A stretch of DNA of 64,000 bases, taken from contig JAJTWR010000231.1 in assembly GCA_021613335.1 (NCBI GenBank), positions 4,658,001 through 4,722,000 on the forward strand, given 5' to 3'. The first letter of the stretch is position 1, and each line of letters begins with the position of its first letter. This document shows positions 22,061-34,326 of this stretch, piece by piece. Below the pieces are notes generated by a model. The model saw nothing but the letters and a program-made list of their open reading frames with translations, made no database searches and was not told where the DNA came from. Both the position numbers and the translations under genes were made by a program. Source of the stretch: Whitmania pigra. Lineage: Eukaryota; Annelida; Clitellata; Hirudinida; Haemopidae.

Positions 22061-24605
22061 TTGATTGTTAATAAGCTCGTATAGTGTTGTTTATATATTG
22101 TATATCGAACTGACAAATTATTCGACTTTAAATTGGTATTTAGTAAAAAAAAAAGGCCCTCCTTAACTTCTGGAATGCCCTCCAAATCGTATTGTCTTCA
22201 CCCGTTACGAAATCCTGTAAAACTCCCCGCTAAAGTTGAGAGCAATTATGAAAAACTTACGATGCAAAAAGTTTTTATAAAAAATATTTTGTTTAATGTT
22301 AATAATCGTCCGACCCTTAGGCAAAGCAACATACTTTGTCAATTTGTTAATGGAAAAGAAAAAAGATTTTAAAACTCGGGCGGGTTAAAAAAAACGGGTT
22401 CCTTGGCATTTGTTCTCTTCTCTGCGGTTCTATTAATCTTTATTAATTAATTAGTTTATTAGTTGTTAAGGAGAGAAGTGAACGATGCATGAAAAGCTTT
22501 AATATCCACTGAATAGGTGCGTGACGGATGTGTGTAATTCATACCCGTGAGAGAAAGAAAGGCCAATTAACATGTTGAGATTTGAAGGGAGGTTATCGCA
22601 GGCACCAAAGATAATTTTTTTCGAAACAGCAATAGAATATAGTTGCTGAGGAAAAAGGTATATTGCTAAAATATACCTAAGAAGAATTCCGTTTTTAAAT
22701 TAAATTATGCGAACTCTAAAGTAGTTAAAATGGATTAATGGCTTTATAACAAAATCAGATGAATTAGAGAGCAATTAATCAAGGAGCCAGGGAAGCTCAA
22801 CATTCAAAACATATTGCGAGATCATAGCGTGAATATAATTAGGATTTCATTGATATAAAACGGTTGATAATATCATTGTTTAAGTCTTCACAACTTCATT
22901 GCTAGAATTTTATCGTCCTCTCAAACAGCATCATCCTCAAGGATAATTGAAGTATAACAATGACTTTAATGAAAGACTCTATGACGGGCGGTAATTCGAA
23001 AGCGCGAGTAGAGTTCGATTTCGCTGTTTAGGTGCAAGCGATCTTGCCTTTATAATCATTGAAACCAATCTGCTTAAATGTAGTTTAGAAATGCAGTATA
23101 TTGAAATACCTAATTTGTAAATACCATTCTTGTCTAATCCTTTGACAATCTCCAACAATTCAGATTTTATAAAATATTAAATTTATTTAATTTATAGTTA
23201 GCGTTTATAAATATAATAACTTAATAACTTAATTAATTTATTTTCTTGTTAACTTAAGCATCATAGATATGAAGAATCTCATCCATCTCAATTTTAGACG
23301 AATTTTTGCAAGGCCCCAAATAAAGTCTACTAAAATCATACCCACCACTCTGAAAACTAATTATGGAAAAACAAAACTTATTTTGTTACAAATAAAAAAA
23401 TCGAAGCATTAGACTGCTAGTTAAAGACATGATGAAGATCGATATTAAGATTTAGATTCTAACTTGAAGTAGGTCAAAATAATTTTAAATTAAATTGATG
23501 GCATTTTCAAGGACGAAAATCGAGTTATTTTAAAATTTATTGATAATGAAATCAAAAATCAATAAGTACTGGCTGCCTCATTTGATTGATCACAAATTAG
23601 AAACACCGGGAACCAATTATAAAGCAAGAATAATGGAAGGAAGATTTTCAGGAGCAGCAAGTACAGACACGATAAGAGGCCGGGATTTGAAATTGCATCA
23701 ATTGATAACGTACCTGATAATCAACTGCTCGTTATTCCCTTATCACGAATTCGCGATAAAATGTACATTCAATATGGAAATATTCCCTTCAATAAAAGAC
23801 TGGGTTCTTTTACTCCTATGAGTATCAATCTGGTCGGGGTATATACAAAATTTCCCCCTTGGCATTAGTCAAGAGCCGATGATACGTCCCCAACTCGTTA
23901 CAGACTTGACATCTGGTGTAAACTGACAGTTTTTTTTGCTTTCCCAAATTGAGCTTAATTGATTACTTGTTGTTATTTAATATGTAAACCCCACCCTCAC
24001 CCCTCGCACCTATCGTGTGGTGTCCTCACAATTTGAGGTGAGCATTCTCCTCTCCTTCCCTTTAGAGAAATAAATAAATTCCCCAATCTGGCGGTTTGAA
24101 AACTTATGAGGTCAAAGAGATTAGGCATCTAAACGTTTTGATAAAATCATACCAAATTACAGAACTCCTTCTGCAGAATATCAGTCATTAAATCAAAATA
24201 TTTTAATAAAAATTAAATAAAATTTCTACCATTAATTCATTTTAATTTTAACCCATTTAAAATAGAACGACAAAATTCTGATTTCATGATTTTAATAAAA
24301 AAAAATATTTGATATTGCGTCTATAATATTAATTTACCAACAAATTGAAAAATAAGTCTGAGGATGTTGAAGGTGTGGATATTAACAATGACTGGTTGCT
24401 GGGCGGAGTTACAACTAGGACTCAAAAATGATTCGACAAGAGAAGATTTTGCGTTGAAGCGACAACCTATAAAAGAAGATTACAAATCAATAGGTGGATA
24501 CCTCGAGCTAGATAACTAGAATCGGACTTGTGTTTACTTTTTATTTATTAGATACTATCACATCACTTTTGTTCTGGAAATTAGTAAAACGTAAGTTTCG
24601 GAATG
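22061..24605. other. Upstream region of the PRDM gene; no repeats or genes recognised
   Basis: This 2.5-kb block is the longest stretch in the central window where I see no transposon signature, and it lies directly upstream of a developmental transcription-factor gene. It may hold regulatory sequence. Open frames at 22133-22372 and 23540-23821 resemble nothing known to me. Confidence 0.45.
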
Positions 24606-24634
24606 TATATAAAAGGTAAGATTGAAACTTCAGT
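24606..24634 (+). promoter_or_regulatory. Core promoter (TATA box and initiator) of the PRDM gene
   Basis: TATATAAAAG (24606-24615) is a canonical TATA box. TCAGT (24630-24634) is an initiator match with its A 26 bases from the first T. A second TCAGT lies at 24651-24655. A short 5' UTR exon then ends at a strong donor GTAAGT (24701), and a 66-base intron leads to the acceptor at 24766. Confidence 0.65.
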
Positions 24635-27600
24635 ATTTAGTTCTTATTATTCAGTATTTTGTGTAATGATTGAAAAATGATAAAATGAGTGGCAGAAATT
24701 GTAAGTGGTTTTGAAGATGCTTAATAACTTTTATAAGGCTTTTTTAAAAATTAATTTTTTTTTTAGTGTTTTGAAGGAAAATGATGCATCGTTACTTTAC
24801 CTGTGCTGACTGCGGCAAAAATTTCGCCACTTCAAGCGGTTTAAAACAGCACCAACATATCCACAAGACCTTAAAGCCTTTCCAGTGCAAAGTATGCAGT
24901 CGGTCCTACACTCAATTTTCGAACCTTTGCCGTCACAAACGCATGCATGCTGATTGCCGTCAGCAAATTGAATGCGGAGGTTGTGGGCAAACTTTCAGCA
25001 CTCTCGTTTCTTTAAATAAGCATAAAAGATTTTGCGAAGGACACAACTTTTCCAATACCGACACCTATAACTTGAGCTCAAAATTGCTTACACCATTAAT
25101 GACTCTTAATAGCTATTCCCGCCTTGACAAAATGTCAGCCATCCACAACGAAAATGAACTGTCGATAAAGCCAAATTTGATTGAAGTGGAAAATCTCTTC
25201 GGAAACGAATCTCCGAAAGTATGGATGACGAATAAAGGTTCTGTTCCCCCTTATCGAACCAAATTATTTGAACCTCACAAGCATTGCCGTTACCAGCCTC
25301 ATATTCCTTTGCCTATTATGGGCGTTCATTGGAATAACTCGTTTGAGTCCAGAAGAGATCTTATATTAAGCCATAATACCCCTTTTCCGTATAGTCCCAT
25401 GTATTTTGGTAGTTTTTCAGGTTCTCCAGGCAGTGCTATAATTTCAAAATACAGCTCCTCGCATTTAACTCCAATTTTTCATCACATGTTATTCCCTCTT
25501 TGGGAGTTTCGGAGTTCATTAGAAGCTTTGGATAAAACAGAAGCGAAACAGCGCTCATTCAACAACGATTTCCAAAAACAAGCCAGGGATTGCCCTTTGC
25601 CTTTTAAAAGGTAAAGTATTTCATAACATAAAATTTAACGCCATCATTGATAAAAAAAGCATGATACATCATATGAATACATGTAATAACATAAATATAT
25701 ATGTCATACTAATCAAACCAATGCGCACCGTTTCAGACAATAATGATTTGGGGGGGAGGCATTCCAGGAGTTCGGGAGAGCCTTTTTTTTTTACAAAATA
25801 CCAATTTGACATTAAATAATTTGTCATTTCGATAAAAGGATTTTATTAATTAACACTACACAAACATATTAATAATCAGTCACAATCCAAAATAATAAGA
25901 AATTAAACTTTCAAAGAAATCTTAATAGCCAAGGTTTTTTCAAACAGTATAAAATTTACTCTTCTGTCTAGAAAATCTTCTGTTAGAACTTCAGGTCCTT
26001 CAATACTTATGATCATACAACGAGCTAAAGTTTCTGGTGTCGTTCTATTTCTTGCTTTGATGAATATCATGCTCATTGTGCTAAATGATCTCTCCACTGA
26101 AACAGTTGTTACAGGAATAACAAGAATGATTTTACAGAGCGCTTGTTCACAGTACCCTAAATCAGCTTCCGATATTTATGTCAATGGGCTTTTGTCTGCT
26201 TTGTATCTTGCAGGCAAAGATGTTAAGAAAAACGTAAAAGACTTCAGATCCTCAAGTACAGCTTCTGCATTGAGAATTGGAAAGTTATTAAAATTTATGA
26301 CTTCCTTGTCTTATAGACCTGGTATTAATTTAAAGGTCTCAAATCGATTTGCAAATAACATAATCTTAATCGATTTGTCATTAAATCTTTCTTCAATTTT
26401 TTCCATTTTTTTTCAATTTTACTTTCACAATACCTCTTAAACATGCCTTTAGCATACTTTTGCACTTTAATCTTTAGCCAAGGAGGCTTCCGTTTTTATT
26501 TCAATTATTTTGCACTTAATATTTTTTGTAAGTTATCTTTACATCGTTTTGAAATATCTCTCATGTGTAATTTCGTTTTTTGCAAAGAAATAAGTTTTTT
26601 GGGTTTTAGTGTTTTACATAAATGGGAATACAAAAACTAAAATTTCAAACACGCAAAAAAATGGCGACGAATGATGAAAATTCCAAAGCATGGCCAAAGA
26701 TTAATAATAGCAATAGTTTATGAAATCTACATTTGCTCTAGCAAAGTGACGTTATATGACAGAACGTGAAAATAATTTTTATATTGCTGATATCCAAAAA
26801 TCAATAAATTGTATGCTCAAATTACGAATTTATTTTTTGAAGTTGATTTTTATTTTCAGGGGTGGTATGCACGTTGAAATTATTGAGATCTACTTAAAAG
26901 TGTATTTTCGTTCGTTTCGTTCTGTATATTAGTTTACTTCGTTAGCCAAAACGGCAGGGACATAATTTAATAATAATAATTGGACCCTACCCCACCCCTT
27001 CGCCGTTTAATCACATTTTGCCATTACATTGGATAAGGACAAAAATTAAATTTTAATGAAACATTGCATTTCAAGAAGCAAATTTAAAGCAATTATATTT
27101 TATGACTCACTCATTCGTATTCTGATTTACATAGTCTATAAAAAATTTGTTTTTCTTGATTTCACTGATGCAAACTGGTCAATGACTAAGGTATTTTTTT
27201 TGTTTCCATGTCTTAGCAACGCTAAGAAAAGCAAGATCGCTTAGATCGGTAGACAAACTTTTTTGGTAGAGGGCCAGAAACAGAGTCCGGAGAATCGCCG
27301 GGAGATGAGCGAATGAGGCTTTGCAAAATAGATTTCAAATTTTATACCTTATCAATATCAAGACAACAAATAAGACACAATAACACAAAACATCAAGCAA
27401 TAAAATATGTACAGGAGAATAAAGTCAAAGTTGTGAACTAGATGAGCTGAAGTAAATCTTGATAATTTTAAGTTAAGTTAAGAGGGATGGCTGAGGCTGT
27501 ATGTCTGCAACGAGCTTTGACATATCATGCTGTTTGCATAGCGATGGAAAATAATCAAACAGCCAAAATGGCGAAGGATATGGAGGCCCATTGAGTCGAA

Positions 27601-30600
27601 GTGTGTGGAAAGCCATAAAATCACAGCGCAACCTAAGATGGTTGGTGCGGTGTAGCTGTCACCCCATGGATCTAGTCAGTAACTCGGTTGTTTGTTAGTT
27701 CAAAATTTTTGTTGTTTGAAAAAATTTTTGAATTTAGAGATGTACATCGGTGCTTCCTCCGTGTTCATTCCTATTTTTATGTAAGACCTATTTTTTCACT
27801 CTTCTTGTCAGCCTTGGCGGGCCTGAGGTTGTGCGCCACTGGCCTAGATTCTGAAATTCGCGTATTCGGTAATAAGTCGTTTCCATAAAACACAATAAAA
27901 ACAAGAAGATTCAAAGGTGTGTCTGATAGAACTTCATTCCGGTTACGGAGCTACGGTATTTTGCAATCGTCAATTTCTGTAAAATGTTCCTGGGCATTAA
28001 TGTCCGTGTCGTAGAAATTTTCAAAGTCTGTGCAATTTCGATGAATTGCATCCACATCTGTATTAGATAGAAAAATTTATCGTCCAGCAGAAATCCAAAT
28101 TTTGTGCTCAGGTCGTAAAACATCTGTTGAAGACGATCAAATATTCATAACGCGCACAATTTTTTTTCTGCTGAAAATCCTGCATCTCTTGCCAGTTCTC
28201 CAGAAATCTTCCGATGTAGCCTAATCCTTCTGTCCACCTCAATCCCCAGGCTGTGCATTTTGTTTTGGCGTCTACAGCAGGTTCAAATCATCATGAAGTT
28301 TGACGGGTTCTTGCTTCAAAGATTCAATATCAGCTGCTGCTGTCTTGAAATTCATAGTAGAATCCCGTAGGTACTTTTGTGAAGGAGGAAAACTATGAAG
28401 TCAGTGCCGGATTAAGCCGGTTTGGTGGCCCTATGCTCACTTAGAAGGGGAGGCTCCTTTTCCAATTCCCCTTACGCCACAACATCACATACTAGTAACC
28501 TAATTTATAAATAGTTTGAACACGAGTTGTACTTGCCAAATTTATTTACTGTTATAATAATTTAATTTTCCATGAAAATAAAATGATAATATAACCAAAT
28601 AAATATGGCTAAAATCATAGAATGAATGAAATTATAACAGCTATGATTACAGTCCTGATACTTTTCTAGATTTCCGTGTGGCAAAATCGCTTATGATGTC
28701 ACTGAAGTTTAATTCACGCAGTACATCTGACTCGATGCTCATGATTTGTAGACCATTGTACTTGCCGCTCATCACAGATGCACTGTGGTAGCTTTGCCCG
28801 CGACAGTTTCCCAGTTCTAAGTCTTCAGAAATTCCATCAAGGCGTTGAACATCTCTTGAGCGCCTTGGCCTTTGTTTGTCATGAATGTTACAAAGCCCCA
28901 CTGGGTCATCTTTCTCCATGTACCTCAATACAAGGGTCAGTTGGTCAATGTGGGCTGCATCGGATGTAGAATCCAAAGAGATGGAGTAGTACTTTGATTT
29001 CTTAACTGGAGAAATGATTTCTCCGAGGACTTGTTCACCCATTAAACTGATAAGCTCTTCCATTATTGTAGATGACAGATAGTTTGTGTGTCCCTTGCCG
29101 CGATTGGCTTGAGTTTCGATATGCCGTGCAAGAAAGTCGTCGTACTGGGTGATGAGTTCAAGAATACCCAAAAAGTTTCCATTACTAGGTGATCCAACCA
29201 ATTCGTTGTCACCTCTGAATGCTAACGCACACCGGCAATAAATTTAATGACATTTAACTACTCGTTTCAGCACTGTTCCCCAGTACTGCTCTAGACTCTC
29301 GACTTGTTGTGTTAGCTCCGTATCAATTCGCCTATTACATTTAACATCTGAAGGCCAGTAAACAAACTTTCATTACAGTGCTGAACTTGTCTTCGCTTGC
29401 CGTCTTTTAGAAGCCCCAGACTCCCAAGTTCTTTGCGATTCCTGTGTCTAGTATATCTCCGTCACGATTGCTCGTAATCTGAAAATAAGCGAAATGACAA
29501 TAGAGAGAGTAATTGGAAATTAACTCCCTATTTTTAAATATTACTAATTTATTTCTTAACCATAATTCTTATAAAATATATTGTATTGGTAGTGATGACG
29601 TAATCATAACCATCAACATCTCCACCACCCTTTTCATCACCCACAACATTATCATTACCGCCACCATCAACATTACCATCATCATAATCAAAATATCATT
29701 ATTAAACATCAATATTAGGCGAGTCATAACCAGGGTTTCTTTCAGGCATACTTTCGGGGGGGCTAAGCCCCCCCGGAGCTCAGACATCGCCCCCCCGAAA
29801 AATATTTTTTTTCTCTTTTCTCAGCAATGCTTTACAAAAAAAAGATTTAAGTTTGACTAAAGTCATCCCATTGATTACTTCAACAAAATTGCACTTGAAT
29901 GATATTGTGAAGCAGTGCGAAGATACCGAGAGTCATTTACAAAAAAAGATTAAATGCAAAGTTGATGAGATCAAATTAGAAACACACCTGGTTGAAGATG
30001 AAAGTGCTGAAAGCGTATTACCAGGAATGAAGAGGTATTGTGAAACTGTCACCAAAGAGATTGATGACAGATTTAATGACAAATCGATTGAGATTATGTT
30101 ATTTGCAAGTCAATTTGAGACTTTTGAATCAATGTCAGGTATTCAAGAAGAAGACATCATAACTTTTTGTAACAACTTTCCCATTCTAAATGCAGAAGCT
30201 GTACTCGCGGATTTAAAATCTTTTAAATTTTTTATAAAATCTATGGTTGAGTGCAAAAAGTACAAAATGGATGAAAACCCATTGAACAAAATACTGGAAG
30301 CTGATTTGGGATACTGTGAACTACAAAGGCTTTGTGAAATTCTTCTTGTAATTCCAGTAACAACTGCTTCAGTAGAAAGATCATTTAGTACAATGAACAG
30401 GATTCTAAGCAAAGCAAGAAATAGAATGCTACCAGAAACTTTAACTCATTGTATGACCATAAGCATTGAAGGTCCCGAAGTTCCAACGGAAGATTTTCTT
30501 GATAGAGTAGTAGATTTATATGCTCTCAAAAAACCTCGGCGTATAAAATTTCTTTAAACATTTCAGTTAATAAACATATTTTAAATTTTAGTTTGTATAA

Positions 30601-33600
30601 ATGATTTTCAATATGTTTTTACCTAAAATATAATTATTGAACTGAGGTTATGCGTGATTTGATTTTAAACTTGTATTTAGCACGAAAAACTGCCGCCCCC
30701 CCGAACTCATGAAATGCCCCCCCGAACAATAATGCCTGAAAGAAACCCTGGTCATAACTCAACCATGACCAAAAACATTTCATTTCAATCAAATTTCAAC
30801 AAATAAACGATCTAATAAATAAAACAAGAATACAGTTTTATTTGCCACACAGCAATGGAATGCAAACAGAATTTTAAATATATTACATTATAAAACAGGG
30901 AGTTACTTGTCGATGAAAGATATTTTTTTATTTAAATGCTAATAATATTCCAGGCATACTAATACCTGCTATAATATATGTCAGGTTTTTCCATTGGCAT
31001 AGCAGCTGTTTTTGCCGTCCCATTTACCGCTAATAATCCGTTAGTAGGATGCAAAACGACTTTTTAAAAATGACCCTTTGGTGTGTCGGTGTGTCACTAT
31101 CCAATCAGTCTTGGAAGTGCTAGGCAAATTGTTGTTCCCAAAACTTGTTCAGAATGATTATTTAGGCAACTACTCAGATAAGTAAAACAAATAACTATTA
31201 AAAAAAGAAATACTAATCAAACTCACCGAGATGCTTCGGAATCCAAGTTCTTCAATATAACAATTGCGAATGAACGTAGTTCCAGCAAGTGTATGGAAGC
31301 AGAATGCACGAATATCAGGGGTCTCAAACTCAAATTGCTCCGAGGGCCAAGTGATGACTTCTAAAGTTCCTCGAGGGCCGCATAGCCAGAACTTGATTAA
31401 AATGATAAAAAGTTAATAAACAAGACAACGTAATAAGAACATAGTTCTTTACAAACTTTCTAAAATCCATTTATTACAAATGTAATGTAGTCAATTTATG
31501 TATCGTTTTTGGCGTATCTGTATTTGGTTAACTTAGGTTTCAGTCACTTTCTGTACTGACTGCTGACCTGGCAGCGTTTTGCGTCAACAAAGGCATCAAT
31601 ATTAGGCTTGATTTTGTGAGAAGAAAATTCCTCTGCAACAGTGTCAATTTCTACAGCAAACGGCGTCGAAAAAAGTTGAAATTGTGGCTCCAGTAACTTA
31701 AAGTCTGCAAAACGCACATCAACCTGTTGAAGTAACACAAACATCAAATCTGCATATTCTTTCAAGCATTTGGGTTCAACTTTGCCTAAGGAATTCAGAG
31801 TTCTTTGCCAAATTGCCCTCACCAAGTTGCTTCATCGTCGCGGGCCGCATGAAATGCCTTTGCGGGCCGCGTGTTTGAGCCCCTGTACTATATCAATCGA
31901 TACGCTAAACCAAATGCCAAATTGAAACCTAATTCTTCAATGGACGTATTTATCAAGGACTACTGATTTTGAAAACGTATCATACTACACATTTTGCATA
32001 AATTTGATCGAAAGTATATCTTGGTGGGTGGCCCTGCCCCCCTCCTTAATCCGGCACTGTATGAAGTTAACGTTTAATACGCCCGCAACCGTTCTGTTAC
32101 ATCACTTCTGCTTAGGCGTTTTTCTAGAAGCATTACTATAGTTCATCCAGTCCTTCATGAATAGCTTTAAGAGCTTATCATGCGCTCCAATGTGTTTCAG
32201 ACTCCCGCTTTAGCTTTTTTAGCATAGCTTTTTTAAAATCCACAATGGATGGCAGACATATGATGATGTAACCGCTGCAATCACCTTGTGACCGATTTAA
32301 TACCCTTGTTCAGTTAATATAATGACAATATAATGTTGTAAGCTTCATTTTGATGGCCCTGTCTTCCAGCCTCTGAAATGGTGTTATTGTACTTCTGTTT
32401 GTAAGATTAAATTTATGGATGGTCCAAAATAAAACTAACTAAATGTTTTATAGAAATGAATGATTCACTAGTTAATGAAAATCAGTTTCTAAACTCACTA
32501 AATCAAGGATATCATAAAAAAAAGTTTTTCTCGTTGATTCAGAAAAAATGAATCAAGTAATGAAATGCTCCATGGAACTGTGGAATCTACTGACAAAGTA
32601 GACAAGAAAATTAAAAATCATATTTTCCGAGGACAAAATCCTCCTAATTTTACTATCGAGTTCCTCCTCAAGACCAAGTCTAGCGGAGATTATAAAAATG
32701 ACGCAAAAAAGATACAAAACCAATTTTTGGTAGATTTTCGGGATACACCTTTGGATCTGACCTACTACAAAGACACATTATCATCAAATTTTGTAGAAGA
32801 AAACGTTAACGTCAAAGATTCAAGACAGAAGGTACCAATCTGCAAACATACTAAGAATAGCCTTTACTCTCAATGTAAACCTTTTACCGAAGATTCTGAA
32901 GCGGTAAATTCTGAGGAAACGTCTTTAATCTCAAGTACCACCCGGCCAGTGACTCCGGAACCACATAATGTTTCCGAGGATTCCATTGTAAGGGGAAGTA
33001 GATCGAGTCCATTACACGTTACAGCTCGCACCTTTGCTGAAAGACATTGCGTCGCTAACAATAGTGACATGACTACTAAGCCTAATTCAAGCTATTTTGA
33101 CATACAAGATAATCAAACTATAGCACAAAAAGGGCTAGAAATAATAAATATCAACGACCATGGCAGTGCTCCCAACATGTCTCTCAACCAAGTAGCCGAT
33201 TTACCAGGAATGAAAGTGCGATATTCGTGCAGATACTGCCTCAAACAATTCCCTCGTTCAGCAAACCTCACTCGCCATTTAAGGACACATACAGGGGAGC
33301 AGCCATATCTTTGCCTGTTTTGCCGCAGACGATTCAGCATATCTTCGAACCTTCAGAGACATGTGCGAAACATCCACAACAAAGAAAAACCGTTTCATTG
33401 CCTTTTGTGCGATCGCAGGTTCGGTCAACAAACAAACTTAGACAGGTAGGTTTAAACGCTTTCCAACGAAAGAAATTGCTCCTGACGTCTGCGACCTTTC
33501 TATTTTTTCAGGCATTACAAAAAGCACAAGAACCAAAAATACAGCGAAATAACTGAATACCCACCGAGGGGTCAGGTCGCCAAACGCGAAACCACGCCCC

Positions 33601-33839
33601 GGCACTGCATCAAGAACACAAGGAGCCAATATTTGTCGATTCATTCTACCTATGACTCTTTGTCCATCCTTTCCCATGTTAACATCCATCTAGGCAGAAG
33701 TGGAGGATCGAAAAAGGGAGGTCACAGATCCTATTCGAATCAAAAAAGAACTCAGCACAGCAGCAAGGACGTTGAATTTAATAAATGTAATTTGAATGTT
33801 GCCCACATTGCAGAAATAAGCAACAAAACCCCAAAATAA
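24632..33839 (+). CDS. PRDM16/MECOM: PRDM3/PRDM16 (MECOM/hamlet)-type zinc-finger protein lacking a PR domain
   Basis: Coding exons 24781-25610, 32543-33445, 33512-33839 join in phase (2061 bases, 686 aa); the transcript probably starts near 24632. The start ATG is 24781: TGA lies in frame just upstream, after the exon acceptor. Residues 8-85 are three fingers (C8-C11-H24-H28; C36-C39-H52-H56; C65-C68-H81-C85) with [19 protein letters not shown], equivalent to the last three of the N-terminal cluster of MECOM/PRDM16. Exon 2 carries PLDLT (32748-32762), a CtBP-corepressor motif, then [40 protein letters not shown] and [15 protein letters not shown], the C-terminal cluster, whose last finger is split by a 66-base intron. 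These proteins are nuclear DNA-binding regulators of cell fate. The PR/SET domain and the first four fingers are absent from this model, as in short isoforms; upstream exons were not found. Confidence 0.92.
25740..26440 (-). mobile_element. hAT remnant in PRDM intron (same family as 29731-30750)
   Basis: Minus-strand C-terminal dimerisation block [20 protein letters not shown] and [15 protein letters not shown] closely matches the intact-looking frame at 29853-30557. The left edge holds a degraded version of its CCCGAACTCATGAAATGCC subterminal sequence. The right edge is unclear. Confidence 0.75.
26441..27319. other. PRDM intron, unassigned AT-rich sequence
   Basis: No coding frame or repeat that I recognise. 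It lies between a hAT remnant and the repeat at 27320. Confidence 0.5.
27320..27640. repeat. Interspersed repeat shared with 35796-36140
   Basis: Blocks AGGAGAATAAAG(T/A)CA, GTTGTGAACTAGATG(A/G)GCTG, ATGGCTGAGGCT and TGTCTGCAAC recur in the same order and strand at 35796-36140. This copy lacks about 100 internal bases. No coding capacity; class unknown. Confidence 0.7.
28647..29201 (-). pseudogene. hAT transposase fragment, ZMYM1/DUF4371 type
   Basis: The 184-codon minus frame reads [39 protein letters not shown] (catalytic-Asp region, YSISLD) and later [20 protein letters not shown], the order expected for the N-terminal half of this transposase class. The C-terminal dimerisation part is missing at the left element end, so it is not a full enzyme. 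The stretch between IHDKQRPRR and LELGNCRG looks frame-shifted. Confidence 0.8.
29731..30750 (+). mobile_element. hAT transposon with GTCATAAC target duplication
   Basis: Ends CAGGGTTTCTTTCAGGCAT and ATGCCTGAAAGAAACCCTG are perfect inverted repeats. GTCATAAC flanks at 29723-29730 and 30751-30758. G/C-tract subterminal blocks (CCCCCCCGAA) occur at both ends. At 1020 bp with only the C-terminal third of a transposase it is internally deleted. Confidence 0.95.
29853..30557 (+). pseudogene. hAT transposase C-terminal part (234 codons, open)
   Basis: An uninterrupted frame ends with [20 protein letters not shown] and [20 protein letters not shown], the hAT dimerisation domain, preceded by an acidic/helical region typical of ZMYM1-like elements. 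The catalytic N-terminal part is missing because the element is internally deleted, so it cannot transpose itself. Its openness suggests recent insertion. Confidence 0.85.
31316..31885 (-). mobile_element. Third hAT insertion, CAGGGGTCTCAAACTC type
   Basis: Left end CAGGGGTCTCAAACTCAAAT and right end GTTTGAGCCCCTG are inverted repeats of a widespread hAT type. The flanking octamers (ACGAATAT, TACTATAT) agree only partly, so the target duplication has decayed or the ends are off by a few bases. A minus frame at 31544-31825 includes [20 protein letters not shown] and [10 protein letters not shown], as in GTF2IRD2-like hAT transposases. Confidence 0.82.
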
Positions 33840-33863
33840 TTCAGATACTATATTATTTATTAG

Positions 33864-33869
33864 AATAAA
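33864..33869 (+). terminator. Polyadenylation signal of the PRDM gene
   Basis: AATAAA 25 bases after the stop codon. Confidence 0.7.
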
Positions 33870-34326
33870 ATTTTATTTGAATTGTGAATAGTTTACAAAG
33901 CACTTGTTCAAAGACCCACAGAAATTTCTCAAAGGCTTTAATGCAAGACATCGCAAGTTTACAATCACAACATATAATAAATGAAAATGATGTCAATGAC
34001 ATTTCTATTGTTTAATAAACTCACGAAATTTTGGATCTTAGGAAAACAATTTGTAACTGTTTTCTTATTCATAGCACCATGATTATGGACATATATAAAA
34101 ACAGAACACAATAATAAAGTGCTTCAACTGCTGAGAGTAATGACATTTTAAATAAATGGATTAACCAAATCAAATTCTAAAATTGCAGCAGATTACACTT
34201 CTGAATACATAAATGTCATATATGCTGGGAACACAAGTTAGAGTGATATCTGTATTAATACTTCAATAGGCCCCAAGTCAGAGCACTGCAAGAGATCAAA
34301 ATAAGCGACAGTCAATGGAATCTCTT

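Larger units (their letters stand above)
28402..32059 (-). mobile_element. hAT transposon with TATGAAGT target duplication, itself carrying two hATs
   Basis: Starts CAGTGCCGGATTAAGCC and ends GGCTTAAT-like CCTTAATCCGGCACTG (inverted ends). TATGAAGT occurs at 28394-28401 and 32060-32067, a perfect 8-bp target duplication. Inside are complete hATs at 29731-30750 and 31316-31885. Without them it is about 2.1 kb. It codes a ZMYM/DUF4371-type transposase fragment on the minus strand. Confidence 0.92.
27690..32370 (-). mobile_element. hAT-like element copy, host of nested insertions
   Basis: Sequence on both sides of the hAT at 28402-32059 is continuous with the 20640-22060 copy, so that hAT inserted into this older element. 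A minus-strand remnant around 27911-28123 includes [17 protein letters not shown]. Right and left limits are set by similarity, not by terminal repeats, apart from a GTGCGCCACTG-like string near 27840-27850. Confidence 0.65.

Noticed and set aside
22133..22372. A missing N-terminal zinc-finger exon for the PRDM gene
   Set aside because: No paired Cys or His spacing typical of C2H2 fingers is present in this or the 23540 frame.
26009..26440. A 143-codon plus-strand frame in the PRDM intron
   Set aside because: It is antisense to the hAT dimerisation domain (the mirrored reading recurs at 30143-30412).
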